From NCBI GenBank assembly GCA_029054535.1, contig JAIDFC010000015.1, positions 1-7,115 on the forward strand: a stretch of DNA of 7,115 nucleotides. The letters are read 5' to 3'. The notes below the pieces were generated by a model, which saw only the letters and a list, made by a program, of their open reading frames with translations, searched no databases and was not told the DNA's origin. Of this stretch, positions 1 to 5,388 are shown piece after piece. Within the stretch, counting starts at the first letter, position 1; each line of letters begins with the position of its first letter. Origin of the DNA: Rikenella sp. (lineage in GTDB: Bacteria; Bacteroidota; Bacteroidia; Bacteroidales; Rikenellaceae). A program made the translations under genes and the position numbers.

Positions 1-77
1 CGTCGCCCGCGGGAATTTCATAAAGATTTCGCCAAGTGCGAAACTTTTGAAATTCCTACTTAGGCGGGCGGGCGACG
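1..77. repeat. Long imperfect inverted repeat (hairpin)
   Basis: The two ends are perfect reverse complements: CGTCGCCCGC at 1-10 and GCGGGCGACG at 68-77. Nested inside are GGAATTTCA (12-20) with TGAAATTCC (48-56), AAAG (22-25) with CTTT (44-47), and TTTCGC (27-32) with GCGAAA (38-43) around the loop CAAGT. Only T21 and A26 bulge in the inner part, and an internal loop separates inner and outer stems. The structure begins at the window edge and may extend further left. There is no T-run directly after it on either strand, so a classical intrinsic terminator is not shown. It could be a REP-like repeat or the folded end of an upstream transcript; function is unknown. Confidence 0.6.
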
Positions 78-254
78 GGGCCGTGTTCGACCACCCTGCG
101 CGGGCCGCCTAATAAGGCGAAGAAAAACCAAGCAAAAGACGCGGTGAGTCCCCCGGCGGGACCGGCGATGCTACGCATCGCTTGAGCCATCCGGCCGCAA
201 AAACAAAGCCCCCTTACTCTGCAACCCAACTCTCTCTGCAACGAAAAAATAGGT
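78..254. other. Gene-free spacer with small hairpins, including a relative of the repeat-family hairpin
   Basis: I see no credible gene here. The stretch holds small hairpins: CGCCT-AATA-AGGCG (about 107-120), GTCCC with GGGAC (about 148-162), and GCGATGC-TAC-GCATCGC (165-181, 7-bp perfect stem). The last closely matches the short hairpin in both repeat copies between the acyl-CoA reductase and kdsB genes. Read on the minus strand it runs GCGATGCGTAGCATCGCCGG; the kdsB-side copy has GCGATACGCAGTATCGCCGG, 17 of 20 identical. The flank beyond differs from those copies (GC-rich, then a CTTTTGCTTGG-type tract on the minus strand), so this is a variant or fragment of the family pointing left, away from the glycosyltransferase gene. 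Confidence 0.5.
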
Positions 255-262
255 TATCTTTG
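255..262 (+). promoter_or_regulatory. Bacteroidota -7 promoter element of the glycosyltransferase gene
   Basis: TATCTTTG fits the Bacteroidota housekeeping -7 consensus TAnnTTTG. No clear TTTG lies about 19-21 bp upstream, so the -33 part is weak or absent. The element ends only 7 bases before the ATG at 270. As transcription normally starts a few bases after this element, the mRNA would have almost no 5' leader or be leaderless (inference). Confidence 0.5.
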
Positions 263-269
263 TTGAGAG

Positions 270-1445
270 ATGAAGATCCTGATTATCCACAATCGGTACA
301 GTCGCTCCGGCGGCGAGGAAAACGTCGTCGCGTTCCAGCGACGGCTGCTCGAAGCGCACGGCCATCGAGTGGTGCTTTACGAGCGGTCGTACGACGAGAT
401 CCGGCAGTGGCGTTTCGGACGACTGACCTCGCTCTTTTCCGCTCTGTACAACCGGCGGGCCGCGAGGGACGTGCGGAGGATCGTGCGGCGGGAGAACCCA
501 GACGTAGCGATCGTCCATAATCTGTTCCCGGTGATCTCGGCCGCCGTTCTGCCGGTGTTGAAACGAGGCGGAGTACGGGTGCTCATGACCTTGCACAACT
601 ACCGACTGGTCTGTCCCACCGGACTTTTTTATACGCGGGGCGAGCTTTGCGAGCGGTGCGGATTCGCGTTCGGGCGGGAGTGGAACTGCTTCGCGCGGCA
701 GTGCGAAGGTTCGGCGGCGGGGAGTTTCGGGTATGCGTTACGGGGGTGGTGGAGCCGCGTGCGAGGCTATTTTTCGGAGAGTGTGGATCGTTTCCTCGCC
801 CTGTCGGATTTTCAACGCGACGTGGTGAACCGTTATACGGGGATTCCGCTCGAACGGTTCGCCGTGGTGCCGAACGCGATTGACCCGGAAGCGATGCCGG
901 AGCCGTCGACCGACGTCCGGTTGATAGGTCGCTGCTATGTCGCGTATGCCGGCCGGCTGAGTCGCGAAAAAGGGATCGACCTGCTGTTCGAAACCGCCCG
1001 GCGGCTGCCCGAGTTGGAGTTTCGCGTGGCGGGCGAGGCGGCCGAGGGATTTGTGCTGCCGGACGTGCCGCCCAATGTGCGGTTGCTGGGGAGGCTGGAC
1101 CGACAGGGGGTGGCCGATCTCTATGCAGGGGCCTTGGCGGCGATCGTAACGAGCCGATGGTACGAAGGATTTCCGCTGACGGTGGTCGAGGCGATGTACT
1201 ACGGCGCGCCGGTGGCGGTGCCGGAGTTGGCCGGAATGCCCGAGATCGTCGACCGGGGGCGGTGCGGAGCGGTCTATGCGCCGGGGTCGGCAACGGCCTT
1301 GGCCGAGGTGTTGACGCGATGGGCAGCCGATCCGGCGGGGGCGGCGGCGATCGGACAACGAGGGCGCGAACGGGTTTTGAGCCGCTATGATCCGGAGACC
1401 TACTATCGGACCTTGTTCGAGAATGCGAGCGGGGATTTGAAATAA
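270..1445 (+). CDS. Family 4-type (GT-B) glycosyltransferase
   Basis: This probably transfers a sugar from an activated donor to an envelope polysaccharide or lipid-linked acceptor at the cytoplasmic face of the inner membrane; donor and acceptor cannot be read from the sequence. The 391-residue length is normal for a GT4 enzyme. The N-terminal half opens with a Rossmann strand MKILIIHN and a glycine-rich GGEE (14-17). The C-terminal half has GRLSREKGIDLL (228-239) and the retaining GT4 E-x7-E motif, E299 to E307, within YEGFPLTVVEAM. Between LHNYRLVCP (108-116) and residue 145 are five cysteines (C115, C127, C130, C140, C145), a possible metal site. No signal peptide or clear membrane segment is seen. 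The ATG sits 7 bases after a TATCTTTG promoter element, and no better upstream start exists. The next gene begins 9 bp after the TAA stop, so the two are probably co-transcribed. Confidence 0.9.
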   Translation: MKILIIHNRYSRSGGEENVVAFQRRLLEAHGHRVVLYERSYDEIRQWRFGRLTSLFSALYNRRAARDVRRIVRRENPDVAIVHNLFPVISAAVLPVLKRGGVRVLMTLHNYRLVCPTGLFYTRGELCERCGFAFGREWNCFARQCEGSAAGSFGYALRGWWSRVRGYFSESVDRFLALSDFQRDVVNRYTGIPLERFAVVPNAIDPEAMPEPSTDVRLIGRCYVAYAGRLSREKGIDLLFETARRLPELEFRVAGEAAEGFVLPDVPPNVRLLGRLDRQGVADLYAGALAAIVTSRWYEGFPLTVVEAMYYGAPVAVPELAGMPEIVDRGRCGAVYAPGSATALAEVLTRWAADPAGAAAIGQRGRERVLSRYDPETYYRTLFENASGDLK

Positions 1446-1454
1446 GAAAACATC

Positions 1455-2015
1455 ATGCAAATCCGATTTATTTTTTCGATGCTGCTGGCTCTGTTTTCGG
1501 TAGAAAGGGGGTGTCGGGATGCGGTGGTGGACGAAAACGGGGAAACGGTTATAAACCAGGGAAATATGAAAAAACGGGAAAGATGGCGTCCGGACGAGAA
1601 TTACGAGGGTTGGTTCGTGTGGTACGTCGGTCGAACGGCCGATGGAACGGCGGTTTACGGCTCTCTGCGGCCCGACGCTCCGATGCGGAAAGAGGCGATC
1701 GGCGTTTTGCTGTGGAAAGAGGGGCGGATCACGGAGTTTCGGGGAGCCCAGGTCCGCGAGGTGCTCGATGGGTTGGTGGAACGGGTCGAGATTCCGACCG
1801 CGGTTCAGGCAGCGGCCGATCGGTATATCGGCGGTGGTTTCCAGCCGCTCGACCACCTCGGATGCACATCGAACGGGGCTGAAGTCTATATCGTCAAGAC
1901 GCCCGAAGGGTCGGCGACCGGTTTGCCGACACTCTTTACCTGGCTCAACGGTCGAGTGGAAATGGTCTCCGGCACAGAGGCCTTGGAGCTGCTCGGGACG
2001 CTGGTTGCAGACTGA
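1455..2015 (+). CDS. Unrecognised protein with two internal ~50-residue repeats
   Basis: I do not recognise this 186-residue protein. Two parts align with each other: residues 58-108 (VGRTADGTAVY through LWKEGRITEF to VLDGLV) and 135-184 (LGCTSNGAEVY through TWLNGRVEMV to LLGTLV). They share the pattern G-x-T-x2-G-x2-VY, then W-x2-GR, then a C-terminal helix ending in LV, so the protein looks like an internal duplication of a small beta-rich unit. The first 19 residues (MQIRFIFSMLLALFSVERG) contain a hydrophobic stretch after an arginine and could be a signal peptide, but the VERGC segment is a poor lipobox. An alternative in-frame ATG at 1566 (MKKRERW) would give a 149-residue cytosolic protein that keeps both repeats. 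The gene starts 9 bp after the glycosyltransferase stop, which suggests one operon, and ends 17 bp before the convergent nitroreductase gene. Confidence 0.7.
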   Translation: MQIRFIFSMLLALFSVERGCRDAVVDENGETVINQGNMKKRERWRPDENYEGWFVWYVGRTADGTAVYGSLRPDAPMRKEAIGVLLWKEGRITEFRGAQVREVLDGLVERVEIPTAVQAAADRYIGGGFQPLDHLGCTSNGAEVYIVKTPEGSATGLPTLFTWLNGRVEMVSGTEALELLGTLVAD

Positions 2016-2032
2016 TCGCCCGCTCTCCTTAC

Positions 2033-2908
2033 TTACAGCCACGTCGCCTCGACCGGCCTCTTGTCCATGTAGTTCGGAAACCGGAACGCCGGTATCCCGA
2101 TCGCCATCCCCGCCTGGATCCGTCGTCCTTTGTCGAGCCCCAGCAGCTCGGCGAACCGTCCTTTCCGATCCTGGCCGACGGCCGAGCAGACAAAACCCGT
2201 GTAGAACTGCGACACCCCCAGACTCTCGGCCATCAACGACCCGTTCTGATAGGCCAGATCAGCATCCGTCTTTCCGAACCGCGCCCCGGCGGGCGTATGA
2301 ATAAACAGCACGGCGGTCGCTCCGCGCAGGATGAGGTCCTCGCCTTGTTCACGCCACGCGGCCACCAGTCGATGAAAATTCGGCAGGTAACGGTATACCT
2401 GCGGCACGATCCGCCGCAACACCGGCCGCAAAATCGGATTCTCCAGCTTCCGGACCACGCCGTCGAACGTATCGATCGTCAGTTCGATCAACCGTTTCAG
2501 GCGCTCCGGATCGGTTACCCACGTAAACCCGACCTCTTGTCCGTTGCTGGCGGTCGGCGCGCGGTGAGCCGCTTCCAGAATCCGCTCCATCGCCTCGCGC
2601 GGCACGGGTGTCCGGGAGAAAGCCCGATTCGACCGTCTCGCCCGGCAAAGCGCCATCACCTGTTCCGGCGTCGGTAATCCCGCCCGGTCGATCGGGTGGA
2701 TCGTCTCGGCCGGAAACTTCGCATGAACCACCGCTCCGGCCGGACAAACCGCCGCGCAATGACCGCACTCGATGCAGCTCGATACGTTTTGCACACCGAC
2801 CGCGCCGCGTTCGCCGGCCTCCTGGGTGAAAATGTGCGCCGGACAAACCGCTACGCAATGTCCGCAACGGATACAACGGCTCTCTTCAATACGAATCATG
2901 ACTTCCAT
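2033..2908 (-). CDS. Nitroreductase-family flavoprotein with N-terminal 2[4Fe-4S] ferredoxin domain
   Basis: This is a cytoplasmic redox enzyme expected to bind FMN and two [4Fe-4S] clusters, passing electrons from the clusters to flavin and then to an unknown substrate. Two clostridial-type motifs are complete: C12-x2-C15-x2-C18-x3-C22-P and C45-x2-C48-x2-C51-x3-C55-P. The nitroreductase domain covers about 80-291, with the FMN-phosphate motif RRSNRAF (91-97) and APTASNGQ (117-124), both typical of the family. The C-terminal part (AMAIGIPAFRFPNY, 268-281) also fits. The 291-residue length is usual for ferredoxin-nitroreductase fusions. Two starts are possible: MEV at 2908, or MIRIEE at 2899, which better resembles ferredoxin starts; both lie downstream of the -7 element at 2938-2945. 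The substrate is not deducible. The upstream acyl-CoA reductase gene is on the same strand, 159 bp away, but a promoter between them argues for separate transcription. Confidence 0.92.
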   Translation of the reverse strand: MEVMIRIEESRCIRCGHCVAVCPAHIFTQEAGERGAVGVQNVSSCIECGHCAAVCPAGAVVHAKFPAETIHPIDRAGLPTPEQVMALCRARRSNRAFSRTPVPREAMERILEAAHRAPTASNGQEVGFTWVTDPERLKRLIELTIDTFDGVVRKLENPILRPVLRRIVPQVYRYLPNFHRLVAAWREQGEDLILRGATAVLFIHTPAGARFGKTDADLAYQNGSLMAESLGVSQFYTGFVCSAVGQDRKGRFAELLGLDKGRRIQAGMAIGIPAFRFPNYMDKRPVEATWL

Positions 2909-2937
2909 AAAACGCCTAAATATTATCCCCCGAAAAA

Positions 2938-2945
2938 CAAAGATA
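2938..2945 (-). promoter_or_regulatory. -7 promoter element of the nitroreductase gene
   Basis: On the minus strand this reads TATCTTTG, matching TAnnTTTG and identical to the element before the glycosyltransferase gene. A perfect -33 TTTG at 19-21 bp spacing is missing; an ATTG on the minus strand (2968-2971) lies 22 bp away. The start codon at 2908 is about 29 bases downstream, giving a leader of roughly 20-25 nt. Confidence 0.5.
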
Positions 2946-2977
2946 CAATTCTATTTATTTGCTGGTACAATCATCGG

Positions 2978-3032
2978 CTGCTGTATGGAATCGTTCTTTC
3001 TTTTTACAAGGAAAGGACGTACCCTCCAGCAG
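2978..3032 (-). repeat. Hairpin, decayed copy of the repeat found before the acyl-CoA reductase gene
   Basis: An outer CTGCTG (2978-2983) pairs with CAGCAG (3027-3032). An inner CGTTCTTTC (2992-3000) pairs with GAAAGGACG (3011-3019), nine pairs including one G-T, around a 10-base loop. The segment GGCTGCTGTATGGAA (2976-2990) matches GGCTACTGTATGGAA (4141-4155) at 14 of 15 positions, and in both places a hairpin beginning GTTCT follows within 2-3 bases. This looks like an eroded copy with the same orientation as the left unit of the inverted pair, again lying before a leftward gene (the nitroreductase). It could alternatively end the acyl-CoA reductase transcript, but no U-tract follows it on the minus strand. 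Confidence 0.5.
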
Positions 3033-3067
3033 ATAAAGAACGGACGAGATATATAGATTGATCGGAT

Positions 3068-4093
3068 TTAATGTAGGTTCAACAGGAAGTGCAGCGTATC
3101 TATGCCATCGGCATAATCCGTCCAGGTAGGACGTTGCGTACGTCCCAGCGGCACACGGCGAGGAAATTCCGGCGGCACAGCCCCGGCGGCGCACTGCAGT
3201 TTCGATTCGTGCCGTTCGAGCCACTCCGCCAGCTGTTGCGGCAAATCGTACTCCGACCACCAGACTTCGGCGATTCTCGGTGCTCGGGGTGCGACCTCCA
3301 ACGGAACCCGACGCAGAACGAAATAGCCGCCGTCCTCCCACTCCGCCCCCTCCATAGCCGCCATCGCGCGGGCGTAGCGGCAGCATTCGACAAACTTTTG
3401 CGGCATCTCCGACCGTCCGAACGGCAGCACGCCACCCAACCGTTCGGCCAACTCCCTCGCCCCGTACCCGCGCGGAACGAAAAGTCGCGACACGCTCCGG
3501 CATCCGAGTCCCCAATAGAGAAACATATCTTCGGCCAAGCCCCGTAACGCCTCGTCGGACTCAGTTCCGTCCAGCACGGCGACACTCTGGCGACTCCCCC
3601 GCAACAGCGCAGGGATGCCGGCGAACACTCGTTCAAAATGGTCGCGCGCCGCATCTCCGCCGGTGGCAATCACTCCGATAAGCCCTTCGGGGCGCAACTC
3701 ATCGACGATCTCGACCGCTGCTCCCTCCTCCTGCAACACCCGCACCGCATACTCCATCAACACCCGATCCTTCGACGAAGGTTTCACCACGGCCGTATGT
3801 CCGACCGCCACCACGGCCGCCAAATCAGCCAATCCGACCAACGGCAGATTCCCGGCCATCACGATCCCGATCCGACCCGAACGCCACCTCTCTGGCCGTT
3901 CATAGGCCGCCAACCAACACTCCAACCGCTCCCTTGCCAACATCTCTTCCCGCAACGCCGCCGCGGCACGTTCCACCTGCCCCTCCGTAAACCACTCATT
4001 CTCGACTCCGGCTGCCCGAACGACCCTCCCCCACTCCTCTCCCTCGAACCGAAGCCCCAAACCTACCAACATATCTATTGCCCTTTTTTCCAT
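3068..4093 (-). CDS. LuxC-type acyl-CoA reductase
   Basis: The protein resembles the LuxC acyl-CoA reductase family (PF05893), relatives of aldehyde dehydrogenases that reduce an acyl-CoA or acyl-enzyme to the aldehyde with NADPH through a cysteine thioester. Visible landmarks are IGIVMAGNLPLVGLAD (75-90) in the nucleotide-binding fold, VVKPSSKD (102-109), and the likely catalytic C198 in YWGLGCRSVSRLFVP (193-207). At 341 residues it is shorter than LuxC of luminous bacteria (about 480); Bacteroidota homologues are commonly about this short. No luxA, luxB, luxD or luxE gene is nearby, so this is not bioluminescence; the physiological acyl substrate is unknown. The ATG at 4093 is preceded on the minus strand by an A-rich tract from the adjoining repeat. 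A second ATG at 4072 is possible but less well placed. The nitroreductase gene lies 159 bp downstream on the same strand; a working link is only speculation. Confidence 0.85.
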   Translation of the reverse strand: MEKRAIDMLVGLGLRFEGEEWGRVVRAAGVENEWFTEGQVERAAAALREEMLARERLECWLAAYERPERWRSGRIGIVMAGNLPLVGLADLAAVVAVGHTAVVKPSSKDRVLMEYAVRVLQEEGAAVEIVDELRPEGLIGVIATGGDAARDHFERVFAGIPALLRGSRQSVAVLDGTESDEALRGLAEDMFLYWGLGCRSVSRLFVPRGYGARELAERLGGVLPFGRSEMPQKFVECCRYARAMAAMEGAEWEDGGYFVLRRVPLEVAPRAPRIAEVWWSEYDLPQQLAEWLERHESKLQCAAGAVPPEFPRRVPLGRTQRPTWTDYADGIDTLHFLLNLH

Positions 4094-4157
4094 CTTTTTT
4101 CTTTACTTTTATCTGTTCGTTTTTCTTGCAACTCGTGTTTGGCTACTGTATGGAACT

Positions 4158-4181
4158 GTTCTCTTTGTGAACAAAGAGAAC
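4158..4181. repeat. 10-bp perfect hairpin of the left repeat copy
   Basis: The stem GTTCTCTTTG pairs fully with CAAAGAGAAC around a TGAA loop (TTCA on the minus strand). Compared with the sister hairpin at 4383-4406, the loop and closing G-C are unchanged, while three stem pairs differ, all with compensating changes. Confidence 0.85.
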
Positions 4182-4195
4182 CAGAAAAACTTTCG

Positions 4196-4212
4196 GGAAT
4201 GCTACGCATTCC
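4196..4212. repeat. 7-bp perfect hairpin of the left repeat copy
   Basis: GGAATGC pairs with GCATTCC around TAC. The sister hairpin at 4352-4368 differs at three stem pairs, each compensated. The relative at 165-181 also keeps a perfect stem. Confidence 0.85.
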
Positions 4213-4351
4213 ATGACCGTTCTTAGTGAATAGCTTTGGATTTACTTTTGGGCTGAGGTAATGGTGCGCTAAGTGATTGACTCGCAATAAAGCGCGCCAT
4301 TACTCCCAGCCCAAAGACAAGTCCTCAAGGCTCTTGACTACGGCAGCCCAT

Positions 4352-4368
4352 GCGATACGCAGTATCGC
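4352..4368. repeat. 7-bp perfect hairpin of the right repeat copy
   Basis: GCGATAC pairs with GTATCGC around GCA. It differs from the left-arm hairpin at three base pairs, all compensated, and shares GCGAT and CGCCGG flanks with the hairpin at 165-181 read on the minus strand. Confidence 0.85.
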
Positions 4369-4382
4369 CGGAAGTTTCTTTG

Positions 4383-4406
4383 GTACTTTCTGTTCACAGA
4401 AAGTAC
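4383..4406. repeat. 10-bp perfect hairpin of the right repeat copy
   Basis: GTACTTTCTG pairs fully with CAGAAAGTAC around a TTCA loop. The 8-base core TGTTCACA is the reverse complement of the core TGTGAACA in the left arm, so the loop is conserved while the stem varies in concert. No T-run follows, so it is not a standard terminator. Confidence 0.85.
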
Positions 4407-4469
4407 GATACCCGCACGTAGCTAAAGAACGATCGCAGAAAAACGAACGGATAAAAATAAAGAAAAGCG

Positions 4470-5231
4470 ATGAAATATTTAGGATTGATCCCGGCGCGAT
4501 ACGGATCGAGTCGATTCCCGGGCAAGCCGTTGGCCGAAATCCACGGCAAGAGTATGATTCAGCGTGTTTACGAGCGCAGCGCGAGCGTCTTCGGCGAGGC
4601 GTGTTACGTGGCGACCGACGACGAGCGGATAGCCGAGGCCGTGCGAGGTTTCGGCGGGCGCGTCGTGATGACCTCCACGGCACATCGGTCCGGAACCGAC
4701 CGGTGTGCCGAGGCGCTCGACACGATCGAACGGGAGAGCGGCCAACGGTTCGACGTCGTGGTGAACATACAGGGCGACGAGCCGTTTATCGCTCCGCGAC
4801 AGTTGGAGCAGGTCCGCGGCTGTTTCGACGACCCGCAGACGCAGATCGCCACCCTCGTGAAGCCGTTCGGGGCGGACGAAGACATTTTCAACGAGAACTC
4901 GCCGAAAGTGGTACTTTCGATCTCGGGCGAGGCCCTGTATTTCAGCCGGAGCGTCGTTCCGTTCCTGCGCGGGGCGGCACGCGAGGAGTGGCAGGGGCGA
5001 CACACCTATTATAAGCACATCGGCCTTTACGCCTACCGGAGCGAGGTATTGCGGGCCGTAACGCGACTTCCGCAATCTCCGTTGGAGCTGGCCGAATCGC
5101 TGGAACAACTGCGGTGGCTCGAAAACGGCTATCGGATTCGGGTGGCCGTTACCGACCTCGAAAGCCACGCCATCGACACCCCGGAAGACCTGCAACGGAT
5201 CCTGGACCTGTTCGCCGAGGAACTGGCCTGA
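4470..5231 (+). CDS. kdsB: 3-deoxy-manno-octulosonate cytidylyltransferase (CMP-Kdo synthetase)
   Basis: KdsB activates Kdo with CTP to give CMP-Kdo and pyrophosphate in the cytoplasm, the step that supplies Kdo for lipid A-core assembly. The 253-residue length matches the family (about 250). The N-terminal nucleotide-binding signature IPARYGSSRFPGKPL (7-21) is complete. VATDDERI (47-54) and HRSGTDRCAEA (72-82) follow, then NIQGDEPF (99-106), whose D103 is the expected metal-binding aspartate. KHIGLYAYR (182-190) and the C-terminal DTPEDL (236-241), carrying the second acidic metal site, complete the set. No other kds gene is in the window. The ATG follows the A-rich end of the right repeat copy, so its translation start region belongs to that repeat. 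It is divergent from the acyl-CoA reductase gene and is followed by rho, which has its own promoter just after the kdsB stop. Confidence 0.97.
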   Translation: MKYLGLIPARYGSSRFPGKPLAEIHGKSMIQRVYERSASVFGEACYVATDDERIAEAVRGFGGRVVMTSTAHRSGTDRCAEALDTIERESGQRFDVVVNIQGDEPFIAPRQLEQVRGCFDDPQTQIATLVKPFGADEDIFNENSPKVVLSISGEALYFSRSVVPFLRGAAREEWQGRHTYYKHIGLYAYRSEVLRAVTRLPQSPLELAESLEQLRWLENGYRIRVAVTDLESHAIDTPEDLQRILDLFAEELA

Positions 5232-5250
5232 AAGATTTTTCGGCCCTCGA

Positions 5251-5281
5251 TTTGCATTCACCGAAAAAGTGTTTAACTTTG
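5251..5281 (+). promoter_or_regulatory. Promoter of rho
   Basis: TTTG at 5251-5254 and TAACTTTG at 5274-5281 are separated by 19 bp, an essentially perfect Bacteroidota housekeeping promoter (TTTG, about 19-20 bp, TAnnTTTG). It starts 20 bp after the kdsB stop. Transcription should begin near 5286-5290, giving rho a leader of roughly 165 nt. Confidence 0.85.
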
Positions 5282-5360
5282 GGACGTTGTTTTCTGCCGC
5301 CACTCGACAGACGGCATTCAATTAGGAAGCACACATTCCAAGCACTTTAACGGACCTGCG

Positions 5361-5388
5361 CGACGCTTTTTTTCTTGGGAAAGCGTCG
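5361..5388 (+). promoter_or_regulatory. Hairpin in the rho 5' leader
   Basis: CGACGCTTT (5361-5369) pairs perfectly with AAAGCGTCG (5380-5388), and the stem can extend by T-G pairs into the loop. It lies about 75 nt into the predicted leader and about 63 nt before the rho ATG. No T-run follows the 3' arm, so it is not an evident attenuator. Rho of other bacteria controls its own transcript through its leader, so a regulatory role here is plausible but unproven. Confidence 0.45.

Larger units (their letters stand above)
4094..4281 (-). repeat. Structured intergenic repeat, left copy, ending at the acyl-CoA reductase start
   Basis: This is one arm of a ~376-bp inverted pair centred near 4281. 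Read on the minus strand toward the acyl-CoA reductase it has, in order: a GC-containing stretch AGCGCACCATTACC and CAGCCCAAA (4247-4270), a 7-bp hairpin GGAATGC/GCATTCC (4196-4212), a linker, a perfect 10-bp hairpin (4158-4181, stem GTTCTCTTTG/CAAAGAGAAC, 4-base loop), about 30 bases of weaker similarity, and an A-rich end (GAAAAACGAAC, then AAAGTAAAGAAAAAAG) that runs into the ATG. The A-rich end probably serves as the translation start region, since Bacteroidota use A-rich leaders instead of Shine-Dalgarno sites (family knowledge). The function of the hairpins is unknown. Confidence 0.75.
4282..4469 (+). repeat. Structured intergenic repeat, right copy, ending at the kdsB start
   Basis: This is the mirror arm of the inverted pair. 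Toward kdsB it holds AGCGCGCCATTACTCCCAGC plus CCAAA (4291-4315), a 7-bp hairpin (4352-4368), the linker CGGAAGTTTCTTTG, a 10-bp hairpin (4383-4406), a variable stretch, and GAAAAACGAACGGATAAAAA then TAAAGAAAAGCG immediately before the kdsB ATG. The 30 outermost well-aligned bases (4437-4466 here, 4097-4126 in the other arm) match at 28 positions. The centre (about 4271-4290) is the unpaired turn between arms. A TAGCTTTG at 4231-4238 in the opposite arm could be a -7 element for kdsB, but it has no -33 partner. Confidence 0.75.

Noticed and set aside
2016..2032. Bidirectional terminator between the convergent repeat-protein and nitroreductase genes
   Set aside because: The 17-bp gap contains no stem-loop or T-run.
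738..2042. A 434-codon open frame on the minus strand across the glycosyltransferase and the repeat protein
   Set aside because: Low-stop shadow frame of GC-rich genes. The plus strand shows clear GT4 motifs, and the minus product has no recognisable motif.
3068..4093. Bioluminescence (lux) operon
   Set aside because: Only a LuxC-like reductase is present; no luciferase, LuxD or LuxE gene is next to it.
4231..4238. TAGCTTTG as the kdsB promoter
   Set aside because: It matches the -7 consensus but has no TTTG about 19-21 bp upstream, and the matching position in the sister repeat copy does not conserve it.
4075..4287. Minus-strand 70-codon open frame across the left repeat copy
   Set aside because: It has a TTG start, overlaps the acyl-CoA reductase start, and its only support is similarity to the other repeat copy, which the hairpin conservation explains better.
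4383..4406. Intrinsic terminator
   Set aside because: The stem is perfect but no T-run follows on either strand, and it lies just upstream of kdsB rather than after a gene.
4277..5014. Plus-strand open frame starting in the repeat and running into kdsB
   Set aside because: It begins at TTG, covers the repeat, and then overlaps kdsB out of frame with Arg-rich sequence. It is not a gene, although its first part is discussed as a possible leader-peptide frame.
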